A stretch of DNA of 50,291 nt from an uncultured Burkholderiales bacterium (GCA_937891045.1 CALBEV010000183.1:1-50291), one strand, 5' to 3'. Counted from the first letter of the stretch, positions 8,880 through 16,812 are shown. Notes: generated by a model not told the origin, from the letters alone. Program-made: numbers and translations.

Positions 8880-9998
8880 ATGACCGTTCCCCACATCCCC
8901 GCCCGCTACGACCACGTGGGCAGCTTTTTGCGCCCCGCCTACCTGTTGGAAGCCCGTGAACAAAAGGCCAAAGGCCAGATCACGCCCGAACAACTGCGCG
9001 TCGTGGAAGACAAGGCCATCACGGAGATTGTGAAATTTCAAGAGGACGTGGGCCTGAAATCCATCACCGACGGCGAGTTCCGCCGCACCTATTTCCACAT
9101 CGACTTTTTGGAGCAAATGGGCGGCGTGAAAACCGACATCCCCGTCACCATCGAGCGGCCAGATGGCACCCAAGAGCTGGCGCCGCCGGTGATTCGCGTG
9201 ATCGACAAAGTGCGCCACGTGAAAGACATCCAACTGGCCGACTTCAATTATTTGAAATCCCAAATTGCCCACGGCAGCACGCCCAAGGTGACCATCCCCT
9301 CGCCCACCATGCTGCATTTCCGTGGTGGCCGCGCAGGCATCAGCAAAGACGCCTACCCCGAACTCGACCCAGCCTTTTACGACGACGTGGCCAAAGCCTA
9401 TGGCGATGAACTGCGTTCACTGTCTGCCGCCGGTTGCAACTATGTGCAAATGGACGACACCAACCTGGCCTATTTGTGCGACGACAAAATGCGCGAAGCC
9501 GCCCGGGCCCGGGGCGACGACCCCAACGAGTTGCCGCACCGCTATGCCGCCTTCATCAACAAAGTGGTGGCACAAAAGCCTGCTGGCATGACCTTGGCCA
9601 TGCACTTGTGCCGGGGCAACTTCAAAAGCACACATGCTGCGGCTGGCAACTACGAACCGGTGGCCGAAGCTTTGCTGTCCGAGATGAACATCGACGCCTA
9701 TTTCTTGGAATACGACGACGACCGCAGCGGCGACTTCCGCCCTCTGCGCTTCTTGGCCAAAGACAAGTTGGTGGTGCTGGGATTGGTGACCACCAAGTTT
9801 GGCGCGATGGAAAGCAAAGACAGCTTGAAACGCCGGATTGACGAAGCCGCCAAGTACGCGCCGTTGGCACAGCTGGCGCTGTCACCCCAGTGCGGTTTTT
9901 CCAGCACCGTGCATGGCAACAACATCGCGGTGGAAGACCAACGCAGCAAGTTGCGCTTGGTGGTGGAGACCGCGCAAGAGGTGTGGGGCAGCCTCTGA
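8880..9998 (+). CDS. MetE catalytic-domain protein (cobalamin-independent methyltransferase family)
   Basis: 372 residues, equal to the C-terminal half of MetE without its N-terminal barrel, as in the YxjG/YxjH group. The zinc-ligand positions of the methionine-synthase barrel all appear: His and Cys in MHLCRGNFKS, Glu in FLEYDDDRSG, and a late Cys in LSPQCGFSS. The opening DHVGSFLRPAYL is the usual start of the domain. The ATG at 8880 has GGAG six bases upstream. It is driven by a convincing promoter divergent from the GntR gene. Methyl transfer to a thiol is the family reaction, but in this aromatic-catabolism neighbourhood the donor could be something other than a folate. The family is firm; the actual reaction is unknown. 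Confidence 0.8.
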   Translation: MTVPHIPARYDHVGSFLRPAYLLEAREQKAKGQITPEQLRVVEDKAITEIVKFQEDVGLKSITDGEFRRTYFHIDFLEQMGGVKTDIPVTIERPDGTQELAPPVIRVIDKVRHVKDIQLADFNYLKSQIAHGSTPKVTIPSPTMLHFRGGRAGISKDAYPELDPAFYDDVAKAYGDELRSLSAAGCNYVQMDDTNLAYLCDDKMREAARARGDDPNELPHRYAAFINKVVAQKPAGMTLAMHLCRGNFKSTHAAAGNYEPVAEALLSEMNIDAYFLEYDDDRSGDFRPLRFLAKDKLVVLGLVTTKFGAMESKDSLKRRIDEAAKYAPLAQLALSPQCGFSSTVHGNNIAVEDQRSKLRLVVETAQEVWGSL

Positions 9999-10008
9999 GG
10001 TCCCAATC

Positions 10009-10035
10009 ATTGGGGTCAGATTCCAATTTATTCAC
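10009..10035 (+). repeat. Left terminal inverted repeat of the element
   Basis: Reads attggggtcagattccaatt then TATTCAC. It matches the reverse complement of 10448-10473 with one inserted T. Confidence 0.8.
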
Positions 10036-10208
10036 GCCTTCTTGCCCGCCGCACTGGGCTCAAACGCCGCTCACCGCCGCAAGCGGCAACTTTCGCTTGC
10101 GCGTTGACCCAGGACGTCGGTCAAGGTGAAGTGGTCTCATTGGCTGACCAAATAGCTTAAAGCGATTTTTCGCAAACCGCTCCTCCTTAATCCGAAATAT
10201 CACTTCAA

Positions 10209-10242
10209 AGCCGCACGACCTGGGGACCATTTTTTGAGCGAA
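10209..10242. repeat. Internal direct repeat, copy 1
   Basis: A 34-base unit whose core is cctggggaccattttttgag. It recurs at 10419-10452 with three mismatches. The two copies are exactly 210 bases apart within the inverted-repeat element. Confidence 0.7.
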
Positions 10243-10418
10243 AGACCAGAAAAATGAGTCCCCATGGCGGGCGGCTTGAGCGTGACTTTTCAACAAATCG
10301 TGATACATAAAATCGGCAAAACCTTGAATTCATGTATCATAAAAACGGTTGCAAGCCACACCCCTGCTGACCACCCCCTCTAAACAAGGCATTTTGGGCA
10401 TCTCAAAAAACCACCTAG

Positions 10419-10452
10419 AGCCGCAAGGCCTGGGGACCATTTTTTGAGTGAA
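10419..10452. repeat. Internal direct repeat, copy 2
   Basis: Second copy of the 34-base unit, 31 of 34 positions identical to 10209-10242. It abuts the right inverted repeat and overlaps its outermost extension. Confidence 0.7.
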
Positions 10453-10473
10453 TAATTGGAATCTGACCCCAAT
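10448..10473 (-). repeat. Right terminal inverted repeat of the element
   Basis: Reads GTGAAT then aattggaatctgaccccaat on the plus strand. It is the exact complement of the left end over its outer 20 bases. Confidence 0.8.
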
Positions 10474-10479
10474 TAACAA

Positions 10480-11349
10480 TTAATCCGAAGACAAGCCCAA
10501 CAACCTGACCGCGTTGCCCTTCAAGATGCCGGGCATGACCTCGGGCTTGAAGCCCGCCACCTCGAAGTCTTTCATCCAGCGCTCGGGCGTGATGAGGGGG
10601 TAGTCGCTGCCAAACAGCACCCGGTCTTTCAGCAAGGTGTTGGCATATTGAACCAAGCTTTTCGGGAAGTACTTGGGGCTCCAGCCCGAGAGGTCGATCC
10701 ACACATTGGGCTTGTGCATGGCCACACTCAGGGCCTCGTCTTGCCAAGGGAAGCTGGGGTGGGCCATGACGATTTGCATGTCACCCCAAACGGCGGCCAC
10801 TTCGTCCAGGTGCATGGGATTGCTGAGCGCCAACTTCAAACCGCCGCCGCAGCGCATGCCCGAGCCGATGCCGCTGTGCCCGGTGTGAAAAATGGCTGGC
10901 AGCTTGTGCTCGTTGATCACCTCGTAAATCGGCCAAGCCATCTTGTCGTAAGGGTGGAAACCCTGGACCGTGGGGTGAAATTTGAAGCCGCGCACACCCT
11001 CCTCTTTGATGAGTCGCTCGGCTTCGCGGGCACCCATCTTGCCCTTGTGCGGGTCGATGCTGGCAAAGGCAATCATCATGTCGCTGTTGTCACGTGCAGC
11101 CTTGGCAATTTCTTCATTGGGGATGCGGCGGCGGCCCATGTGCGACTCGGCGTCCACCGTGAACATGACCAAACCAATCTTGCGCTCGCGGTAATAGGCC
11201 ACGGTCTCTTCGATGGTCGGGCGGCGGTCCGAGCCAAAGTATTTGTCGGCGGCGCGGTCGTATTCCTCGCCGTAGTTGTCAAACGGGTTCCAGCAGCTCA
11301 CCTCGGCGTGGGTGTGGATGTCAATGGCAATCAAGTCGGCGTGGTTCAT
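10480..11349 (-). CDS. Amidohydrolase-superfamily enzyme of a hydroxycinnamate-type cluster
   Basis: 289 residues. The N-terminal metal motif IDIHTHAEV (about residues 8-16), the central KFHPTVQGFHPYD and FHTGHSG segments, and the C-terminal FGSDYPLI with its metal-binding Asp give an intact amidohydrolase_2 barrel. The ATG at 11349 is preferred, as the open frame continues 97 codons upstream into the crotonase gene. It diverges from the crotonase/feruloyl-CoA-synthase pair with only 49 bases between starts. In Rhodococcus an amidohydrolase of this superfamily (CouO) takes part in p-hydroxycinnamate breakdown; a similar role here is plausible but inferred. Decarboxylase or hydratase activities also occur in the superfamily. 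Confidence 0.78.
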   Translation of the reverse strand: MNHADLIAIDIHTHAEVSCWNPFDNYGEEYDRAADKYFGSDRRPTIEETVAYYRERKIGLVMFTVDAESHMGRRRIPNEEIAKAARDNSDMMIAFASIDPHKGKMGAREAERLIKEEGVRGFKFHPTVQGFHPYDKMAWPIYEVINEHKLPAIFHTGHSGIGSGMRCGGGLKLALSNPMHLDEVAAVWGDMQIVMAHPSFPWQDEALSVAMHKPNVWIDLSGWSPKYFPKSLVQYANTLLKDRVLFGSDYPLITPERWMKDFEVAGFKPEVMPGILKGNAVRLLGLSSD

Positions 11350-11398
11350 GGTCGAATAAGATCCTTTGCATCCACTATAACGAGCAGAGACAAGGCGC

Positions 11399-12169
11399 AT
11401 GAATTCAGATTTACAACTCGAGATGCAAGGCGATGTGGCCATCGTGCGCATCAACCGCGCCGCCAAACGCAATGCCTTGAACGACGAGCTCATCTTGGCG
11501 CTGCGCCACACCTTCGAAACCCTGCCGACGCAAGCCAAAGCCGCGGTGCTGTGCGGCCACGGCGAGCATTTCTGCGCCGGTTTGGACCTGAGCGAATTGC
11601 AAACCCGGGATGCCGGTGAAGGCATGCAGCATTCACGCATGTGGCACAGCGCGTTTAACCAAATTCAATTTGGCCCGGTGCCGGTGGTGGCGGCCTTGCA
11701 CGGCGCAGTGGTGGGCGGTGGCCTGGAGTTGGCCGCGTCTTGCCACATCCGCGTGGCCGATGACACCACTTTTTACGCGCTTCCCGAAGGCACACGCGGC
11801 ATTTTTGTCGGCGGCGGCGGTGCGGTGCGCATTCCCAAACTGATTGGCGTGGCCCGCATGACCGACATGATGATGACCGGTCGTGTTTACAACGCGGTCG
11901 ATGGTGAACTCATTGGTTTTGCGCAGTATGTGGTGCCCGCTGGCACGGCCTTTGACAAAGCCCTGGAATTGGCCCAACGCATCGCCACCAACGCGCCCCT
12001 TACCAACTACGCTTTGATGCATGCCCTGCCGCGCATCGCCGAGCAAGCCGCCGACCATGGCTTTGTGACCGAGTCCTTGATGTCCTCCATCACCCAAGCC
12101 GCGCCCGAAGCCAAAGCCCGGGTGGACGCCTTTTTGCAAGGCCGCGCCACCAAGGTCGAAAAAAAATGA
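11399..12169 (+). CDS. Crotonase-family enoyl-CoA hydratase
   Basis: 256 residues with a complete crotonase core: the oxyanion-hole loop EHFCAGLDLSEL (about residues 59-70), the GGGLELAASCHIRVAD segment with the first catalytic Glu and LPEGTRGIFVGGG with the second. It overlaps the downstream ligase as ATGA, so the two are translationally coupled. The pairing suggests hydration of a hydroxycinnamoyl-CoA. It differs from classical feruloyl-CoA hydratase-lyase, which has a GMDLKEYF-type loop, so I do not call it Ech/HCHL. Whether it also performs the retro-aldol cleavage cannot be told. Confidence 0.82.
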   Translation: MNSDLQLEMQGDVAIVRINRAAKRNALNDELILALRHTFETLPTQAKAAVLCGHGEHFCAGLDLSELQTRDAGEGMQHSRMWHSAFNQIQFGPVPVVAALHGAVVGGGLELAASCHIRVADDTTFYALPEGTRGIFVGGGGAVRIPKLIGVARMTDMMMTGRVYNAVDGELIGFAQYVVPAGTAFDKALELAQRIATNAPLTNYALMHALPRIAEQAADHGFVTESLMSSITQAAPEAKARVDAFLQGRATKVEKK

Positions 12170-14025
12170 GCACTGCGCCCAATTACCGTGCCATGCGCTA
12201 TGGCATCACGCGGGTGCGCTTGGACGACACGCCGAACGGTGTGCAATATGTGCAGGCCGAACAAGCTCTGCAAGCGCACCCAGAACGCATGACCGACAAG
12301 TTGCTGCACTGGGCGCGTGAAACGCCAGAGCGCACGTTTTTGGCACGGCGCAAAAGACTTCCCGACGGCCGCACCGGAGACTGGGAGCACCTGACTTATG
12401 GCCGCGCCTTGGCGGGTGCGCGACGCATCGGCCAAGCCCTGCTGGCCCGCAACTTGAGCGCCGAGCGTCCCGTGGTCATCCTGAGCGAAAACAGCTTGGA
12501 ACACGCCATGCTGGCGCTGGGCTGCATGTTGGTGGGTATTCCGCATTGCCCGGTGTCACCGGCCTACTCCACGGTCAGCAAAGACTTCGACAAACTGCGC
12601 CACATCCTGAGCACATTGACACCAGGCTTGGTGTTTGCCACCGACGCCGAGAAATACGCCGCGGCCATCACCGCCACCGTGCCCGCCGACACCGAAGTGG
12701 TGTTGGCGCACGGCCATTTGCCCCACAGGAACCACACCCCTTTGGGTGCTTTGTTTGACACGCCCGACACCGCCGATGTGGACGCGGCCATGTACGTGAT
12801 TGGCCCGGACACCATCGTCAAATTTTTGTTCACCTCGGGCTCAACCAACCTGCCCAAAGGCGTCATCAACACGCATGGCATGTGGTGCGCCAACCAGCAG
12901 CAAATGTGGCAGTCCATGCCGGTGCTGGGCGAAACGCCACCGGTGCTGGTGGATTGGCTGCCGTGGAACCACACCTTCGGTGGCAACCACAACATTGGTC
13001 TGACGCTGTTTCACGGCGGCTCCTTGTTCATTGACGACGGCAAACCAGTGCCTGCCTTGATGGGCGAGACCCTGCGCAACCTGCGCGAAGTGGCTCCCAC
13101 GGTCTATTTCAATGTGCCCACCGGTTTGGAAGCGATTGCCAACGCCATGCACACCGACGACCTGCTGCGGCGCAATTTGCTCAGCCGCATCCGCATGTTT
13201 TTTTACTCCGGTGCCGCCTTGGCCCAACCGATTTGGGACAGCTTGCACGCCGCGCAAGAACGCGAGGTCGGCGAACGCATCGTCATGGGCACCGGCTTGG
13301 GCATGACCGAGTCCGGCCCGTTTGCGATTTTTGTGCCGCGCCCCGAAGTGCAGTCCGGTGATTTGGGCTTGCCCGCAGCGGGCATGCGCTTGAAACTGGT
13401 CTCCATGGGCGACAAAGTGGAAGTGCGCTACCAAGGCCCGAACATCACGCCGGGTTATTGGCGAGCGCCACAAGCCACGGCAGACGCCTTTGACGAAGAA
13501 GGTTTTTTCAAGAGTGGCGACGCCGTGACCTGGATCGACCCGCACAACATCCAACTGGGTTTGAAATTCGATGGCCGCATCGCCGAAGATTTCAAACTCG
13601 CCACCGGCACCTTCGTAAGCGTCGGCCCCTTGCGGGCCAAGATCATTGCCGCCGGTGCGCCGTATGTGCAAGACGCGGTCATCACCGGTTTGAATTTGAA
13701 AGAAGTGGGCGCCATGCTGTTCACCACGCCCAAGCTGCGGGATTGGGCTGGCTTGCCCGCCGATGCGCCTTTGGCCGAGGTGCTGGCCCACCCCAAGGTG
13801 TTGGCGCATTTCCAAACCGTGTTGAACCAACTCGCGGCCAACGCCACCGGCAGCGCCAACCGCGTCGCGCGCATGTTGTTGCTTTCAGAGCCGCCCTCCA
13901 TCGACAAAGGCGAGGTGACCGACAAAGGCTCGATCAACCAACGCGCTGTGTTGAAACACCGCGACGCGCTGGTACAAGCCCTGCACCAGGCTACTGCTGC
14001 ACATCTGCTGTTGCCCCAAGCCTGA
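12166..14025 (+). CDS. fcs: Feruloyl-CoA synthase-like AMP-forming acyl-CoA ligase
   Basis: 619 residues, the length of the Fcs/CouB-like group. The AMP-binding motif FTSGSTNLPKGVI lies at about residues 221-233, the second motif is GLGMTES, and the hinge region is GYWRAPQATADAFDEEGFFKSGD. The C-terminal ligase subdomain has the FKLATGTFVSVGPLRAKI variant seen in the feruloyl-CoA synthase family in place of the usual GRxKDxI. It would activate ferulate, p-coumarate or caffeate as CoA thioesters in the cytoplasm. It forms an operon with the preceding crotonase (ATGA overlap). A Bug receptor follows after 55 bases. Substrate specificity is an inference from family resemblance. Confidence 0.82.
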   Translation: MSTAPNYRAMRYGITRVRLDDTPNGVQYVQAEQALQAHPERMTDKLLHWARETPERTFLARRKRLPDGRTGDWEHLTYGRALAGARRIGQALLARNLSAERPVVILSENSLEHAMLALGCMLVGIPHCPVSPAYSTVSKDFDKLRHILSTLTPGLVFATDAEKYAAAITATVPADTEVVLAHGHLPHRNHTPLGALFDTPDTADVDAAMYVIGPDTIVKFLFTSGSTNLPKGVINTHGMWCANQQQMWQSMPVLGETPPVLVDWLPWNHTFGGNHNIGLTLFHGGSLFIDDGKPVPALMGETLRNLREVAPTVYFNVPTGLEAIANAMHTDDLLRRNLLSRIRMFFYSGAALAQPIWDSLHAAQEREVGERIVMGTGLGMTESGPFAIFVPRPEVQSGDLGLPAAGMRLKLVSMGDKVEVRYQGPNITPGYWRAPQATADAFDEEGFFKSGDAVTWIDPHNIQLGLKFDGRIAEDFKLATGTFVSVGPLRAKIIAAGAPYVQDAVITGLNLKEVGAMLFTTPKLRDWAGLPADAPLAEVLAHPKVLAHFQTVLNQLAANATGSANRVARMLLLSEPPSIDKGEVTDKGSINQRAVLKHRDALVQALHQATAAHLLLPQA

Positions 14026-14080
14026 ATACCCTTTTTTCAACCCATTGCGTTTCCAAGCCCTCTCTTCACAAAGGCCCGCC

Positions 14081-15088
14081 ATGAACAACACACCCCAAGT
14101 TTCACGCCGCCACGCTTTGCAAGCCTTGTCTTTGCCCCTGCTGTCGCCTTTGGCCGCTTGGTCGCAAAACAGCGGCCTGCCTCTTGAGCAGGTGAAGATC
14201 ATCAATGGCTTTCCTGCCGGTGGCACGGCGGACGCCACCAGTCGGCGCATCGGTGACAAATTGGCAGGCACGGCCTATGCCCGCCATGGCGCGGTGGTGG
14301 AAAACAAAACCGGCGCAGCCGGTCGCATCGCCATCGACACTGTGAAAAACGGTCCAGCAGACGGCAGCAGTTTGTTGCTCACGCCCTATTCCATGATGGC
14401 CATCTACCCGCACATCTACAAAGCCCTGAGCTATGACCCGATCAAAGACTTTGCGCCGGTGTGCATGGCCTCTTCCATGTCGCACGGCTTGGCGGTGGGA
14501 CCGATGGTGCCCGCCACTGTGAAGACCGTGAAAGACTTTGTGGCCTGGGCCAAGGCCAACCCCGACAAGGCCAACTATGGCTCGCCTGCTGCGGGTTCCA
14601 CACCGCATTTTTTGGGCGCCTTGCTGAGTTTGGACACGGGCGTGGCCATGCAACACGTGGCCTACCGCGGCTCGGTGCCCGGCGTGACCGATGTGATTGG
14701 CGGGCAACTCGCCGCCATGCTCACGCCCCATGGTGACTTTTTGGCCAACCACCGCGCTGGAAAAATCCGCATCTTGGCCACCACGGGCAAGAAACGCTCG
14801 CCCTTTGTGCCGGAAGTGGCCACCTTCGCAGAGCAAGGCTTCCCCAACCTGACGGTGGAGGAATGGTTTGGTTTCTTCGCCCCCGCCAAAACACCCGCCA
14901 ACGTGGTGAGCGCGGCCAATGCCGCCATCAACGCGGCCATCAAAGACAAAGCCTTGGTTGAATCTTGGGCCACGCAAGGTTTGGTGCCGCTGGGCGGCAC
15001 GGCCGAGGACATGGCGGCTGACTTGAAAAAGCAGTTGGCCTTTTGGGGGCCCATCGTCAAGCGCATTGGCTTCACAGCCGAGTCTTGA
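14081..15088 (+). CDS. Bug-family (TctC-like) periplasmic solute receptor
   Basis: 335 residues. The N-terminus SRRHALQALSLPLLSPLAAW has a twin-arginine pair before a hydrophobic stretch, so Tat or Sec export is likely. The mature part begins with the Bug-type IINGFPAGGTADATSRRIG and continues with LSYDPIKDFAPV, YGSPAAGSTPHF and HVAYRGSVPGVTDVIGG, all typical. Start at 14081 rather than the earlier 14045 fits the signal peptide. No TctA/TctB membrane partners are adjacent, as is usual for orphan Bug proteins in Burkholderiales. Being right behind fcs, it probably binds an aromatic or related carboxylate. Confidence 0.87.
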   Translation: MNNTPQVSRRHALQALSLPLLSPLAAWSQNSGLPLEQVKIINGFPAGGTADATSRRIGDKLAGTAYARHGAVVENKTGAAGRIAIDTVKNGPADGSSLLLTPYSMMAIYPHIYKALSYDPIKDFAPVCMASSMSHGLAVGPMVPATVKTVKDFVAWAKANPDKANYGSPAAGSTPHFLGALLSLDTGVAMQHVAYRGSVPGVTDVIGGQLAAMLTPHGDFLANHRAGKIRILATTGKKRSPFVPEVATFAEQGFPNLTVEEWFGFFAPAKTPANVVSAANAAINAAIKDKALVESWATQGLVPLGGTAEDMAADLKKQLAFWGPIVKRIGFTAES

Positions 15089-15102
15089 ATCCCGTCCTTT
15101 AA

Positions 15103-15130
15103 CGCACCCTTTTGCTGCGCTTGGGGTGCG
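15103..15130. terminator. Hairpin between the Bug receptor and the FKBP gene
   Basis: CGCACCC pairs with GGGTGCG across a 14-base loop, 15 bases past the receptor stop. No T-run follows, so it is a weak terminator candidate or an mRNA 3'-end stabiliser. Confidence 0.3.
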
Positions 15131-15174
15131 CTTAAACTCCCCGCTTCTCATTTAATGCCCATTCAAGGACTGCC

Positions 15175-15528
15175 ATGATCACCACCGCCTCTGGCCTGCA
15201 ATACGACGACACCCACCCTGGCGACGGCGACACCGCCACAGCCGGTCAATACGTGACCGTGCACTACACCGGTTGGTTGTGGGAGAACGGTGAAAAAGGC
15301 GAGAAATTCGATTCCAGCTTGGACCGCAACGACCCGTTTGAATTCGGCTTGGGCCAAGGCATGGTCATCCAAGGCTGGGACGAAGGTGTGCAAGGCATGA
15401 AGATTGGCGGCAAGCGCAGCCTGATCATCCCGCCCGAGTTGGGCTATGGCGCACGTGGCGCGGGTGGTGTCATCCCCCCGAACGCCACCTTGCTGTTCGA
15501 GGTGGAGCTGCTGGGAGTCGAGGGCTGA
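15175..15528 (+). CDS. FKBP-type peptidyl-prolyl cis-trans isomerase
   Basis: 117 residues, a single minimal FKBP domain without signal peptide, hence cytoplasmic. Recognisable parts are [22 protein letters not shown], the [20 protein letters not shown] active-site strand with Phe, Val, Ile and Trp, and [23 protein letters not shown] lies five bases upstream of the ATG. The gene converges on higA with three bases between stops. It catalyses proline isomerisation during folding, and may well be free-standing rather than in an operon. Confidence 0.93.
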   Translation: MITTASGLQYDDTHPGDGDTATAGQYVTVHYTGWLWENGEKGEKFDSSLDRNDPFEFGLGQGMVIQGWDEGVQGMKIGGKRSLIIPPELGYGARGAGGVIPPNATLLFEVELLGVEG

Positions 15529-15531
15529 GGC

Positions 15532-15837
15532 TCAAACCGTGGCTGGTTTGAACACCCGAATACGCGCCACCATGTCCTCGCGTGATTGACGCTCGGTCAT
15601 GCGCATATCGAACTCGGTTTGAAGGTTGAGCCAAAACCGGGCTTCCATGTTGAAGAACAAACCCAATCGCAAGGCGGTGTCGGGCGTGATTGGGCGAATG
15701 CCATTCACCAATTCGCTGATGCGACTTGGCGGCACATCGATATCCGCCGCCAATTGCCGCGCAGAAATGCCCATGGGCTTCATGAAGTCTTCCAACAAGA
15801 TTTCGCCGGGATGAATTTCTGCCAATAAATCACTCAT
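15532..15837 (-). CDS. higA: HigA-type antitoxin (XRE helix-turn-helix)
   Basis: 101 residues. The opening IHPGEILLEDFMKPMGIS and the helix-turn-helix ARQLAADIDVPPSRISELVNG are the VapI/HigA signature, followed by ITPDTALRLGLFF and FWLNLQTEFD. It starts nine bases after higB on the same strand, giving the toxin-first order characteristic of higBA. It should neutralise HigB and repress the shared promoter. It looks complete. Confidence 0.92.
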   Translation of the reverse strand: MSDLLAEIHPGEILLEDFMKPMGISARQLAADIDVPPSRISELVNGIRPITPDTALRLGLFFNMEARFWLNLQTEFDMRMTERQSREDMVARIRVFKPATV

Positions 15838-15846
15838 GTTTCACTC

Positions 15847-16125
15847 CTAGTGGTAGTCCACGATTTCAACCTGGTGTGCGCCATCGGTTTGCCAGACAAA
15901 GCAGATGCGCCATTGGTCGTTCACGCGGATGCTGTGCTGTCCAGCGCGGTCCCCTTTCAAGGCTTCAAGCTGGTTGCCTGGCGGCACCCGCAAACTGATC
16001 AGAACCGTGGCCGCATGCATTTGCAGCAATTTGCGCCTGGCGACACGTTCGATGTTTTTGAACCGAGGCACAGCCCGGCTTAGGAACAAAGCTTGGGTGT
16101 CGGCGCAAGCAAATGAATGGATCAT
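15847..16125 (-). CDS. higB: HigB-type toxin (RelE/ParE superfamily mRNA interferase)
   Basis: 92 residues, the usual HigB length, from the ATG at 16125; the open frame extends much further upstream but the extra part has no family resemblance and crosses the grpE promoter. The core LRVPPGNQLEALKGDRAGQ and HSIRVNDQWRICFVW are the conserved RelE-fold strands with the basic residues used in ribosome-dependent mRNA cleavage. It lies divergently from grpE with 111 bases in between. A dyad-symmetric candidate operator is just upstream. Confidence 0.9.
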   Translation of the reverse strand: MIHSFACADTQALFLSRAVPRFKNIERVARRKLLQMHAATVLISLRVPPGNQLEALKGDRAGQHSIRVNDQWRICFVWQTDGAHQVEIVDYH

Positions 16126-16135
16126 GCCCGATGAT

Positions 16136-16152
16136 ATTCTGCGATACAGAAT
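16136..16152. promoter_or_regulatory. Candidate HigBA operator palindrome
   Basis: ATTCTG and CAGAAT flank a five-base centre (CGATA), eleven bases upstream of the higB ATG. Autoregulation through such a dyad is usual for HigA. It ends 25 bases from the sigma-32 promoter of grpE. Confidence 0.5.
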
Positions 16153-16176
16153 CTGTAAAGCAGAAGCCTGATTACA

Positions 16177-16205
16177 CTTGAAATAAAGCAAACCCCTCCC
16201 ATTTA
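16177..16205 (+). promoter_or_regulatory. Sigma-32 heat-shock promoter of grpE
   Basis: CTTGAAA at 16177-16183 is a perfect -35 element. After 13 bases, TCCCATTTA at 16197-16205 matches the CCCCATNT -10 consensus except its first C. No CIRCE element was seen, so control by RpoH alone is likely. Confidence 0.8.
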
Positions 16206-16236
16206 CAGGGCTGATTTCCAACAGCCCCAGAACCGC

Positions 16237-16803
16237 ATGTCCGATCCCCAAACCACCCCGCCGTCCGAGCCGACGGCCAACACTGAGCCCTCCATGGACG
16301 CCAACCCCCACCCCGAACAAGCCCCGCCGCAGGAAGACCCGTTGAGCGTGGCCCAAGCCGAGGTGGCCAAACTGACCGCCGTGAACGCGGAATTGGCCGA
16401 CCAGTTTTTACGCGCCAAGGCCGAGGCTGAAAACGCCCGCCGCCGCGCCGATGAAGAAGTGTCCAAAGCCCGCAAATTCGCGGTCGAGTCTTTTGCCGAA
16501 AGCCTCTTGCCCGTGGCCGACAGCTTGACCGCTGGTTTGGCCATTGCCGACGCCACCGCTGAGCAACTGCGCGAAGGCTCGGAAGCCACATTGCGCCAAC
16601 TCAAAAGCGCCTTAGAGCGCCACAAAGTGCTTGAAATCAACCCCGATGCCGGTGCCAAGTTCGATCCACACCAGCACCAAGCCATCTCGGTGGTGCCCGC
16701 CGAACAAGAGCCCAACACCGTGGTCACGGTGCTGCAAAAGGGTTACTTGATTGCCGATCGGGTGCTGCGCCCCGCTTTGGTGACGGTTTCCGCGCCCAAA
16801 TAA
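16237..16803 (+). CDS. grpE: Nucleotide exchange factor GrpE
   Basis: 188 residues. A low-complexity Pro/Glu-rich head (about 1-35) precedes the long coiled coil ([20 protein letters not shown], about 52-71) and the beta domain with [17 protein letters not shown] and [18 protein letters not shown], the GrpE signature. It releases ADP from DnaK. It is first of the grpE-dnaK-dnaJ block and carries a strong heat-shock promoter. No good Shine-Dalgarno sequence precedes the ATG. Confidence 0.96.
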   Translation: MSDPQTTPPSEPTANTEPSMDANPHPEQAPPQEDPLSVAQAEVAKLTAVNAELADQFLRAKAEAENARRRADEEVSKARKFAVESFAESLLPVADSLTAGLAIADATAEQLREGSEATLRQLKSALERHKVLEINPDAGAKFDPHQHQAISVVPAEQEPNTVVTVLQKGYLIADRVLRPALVTVSAPK

Positions 16804-16812
16804 GCCCCTTCA

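Larger units (their letters stand above)
10009..10473. mobile_element. Small non-autonomous element bounded by long inverted repeats (MITE-like)
   Basis: A 465-base segment is bounded by inverted repeats that are identical over 20 bases (left copy attggggtcagattccaatt) and extend to 26-27 bases with a single-base indel. The left end begins 11 bases after the MetE-like stop, the right end stops 6 bases before the amidohydrolase stop. No transposase or other convincing gene lies inside. It also holds a 34-base direct repeat (separate entry). Similar TTGGGGTCAGATTCCAATT-type ends are, from memory, frequent next to IS200-like/REP-associated transposase genes in betaproteobacteria; that link is recollection, not shown here. 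No clear target-site duplication was seen. Confidence 0.65.

Noticed and set aside
10060..10308. 82-codon open frame inside the inverted-repeat element
   Set aside because: It spans one of the direct repeats, has no recognisable transposase motif and no ribosome-binding site; treated as non-coding.
10301..10339. tgatacat / atgtatca inverted pair inside the element as an att site or promoter
   Set aside because: Only eight matching bases with a 23-base gap; no recombinase gene nearby and no promoter hexamers at proper spacing.
12841..13830. 329-codon open frame antisense to the feruloyl-CoA-synthase-like gene
   Set aside because: Shadow of a well-conserved ligase; no ribosome-binding site or family resemblance.
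15847..16356. 169-residue HigB from the longest open frame
   Set aside because: The extra N-terminal part crosses the grpE start and heat-shock promoter and has Gly/Arg-rich shadow composition; the 92-residue version matches the family.
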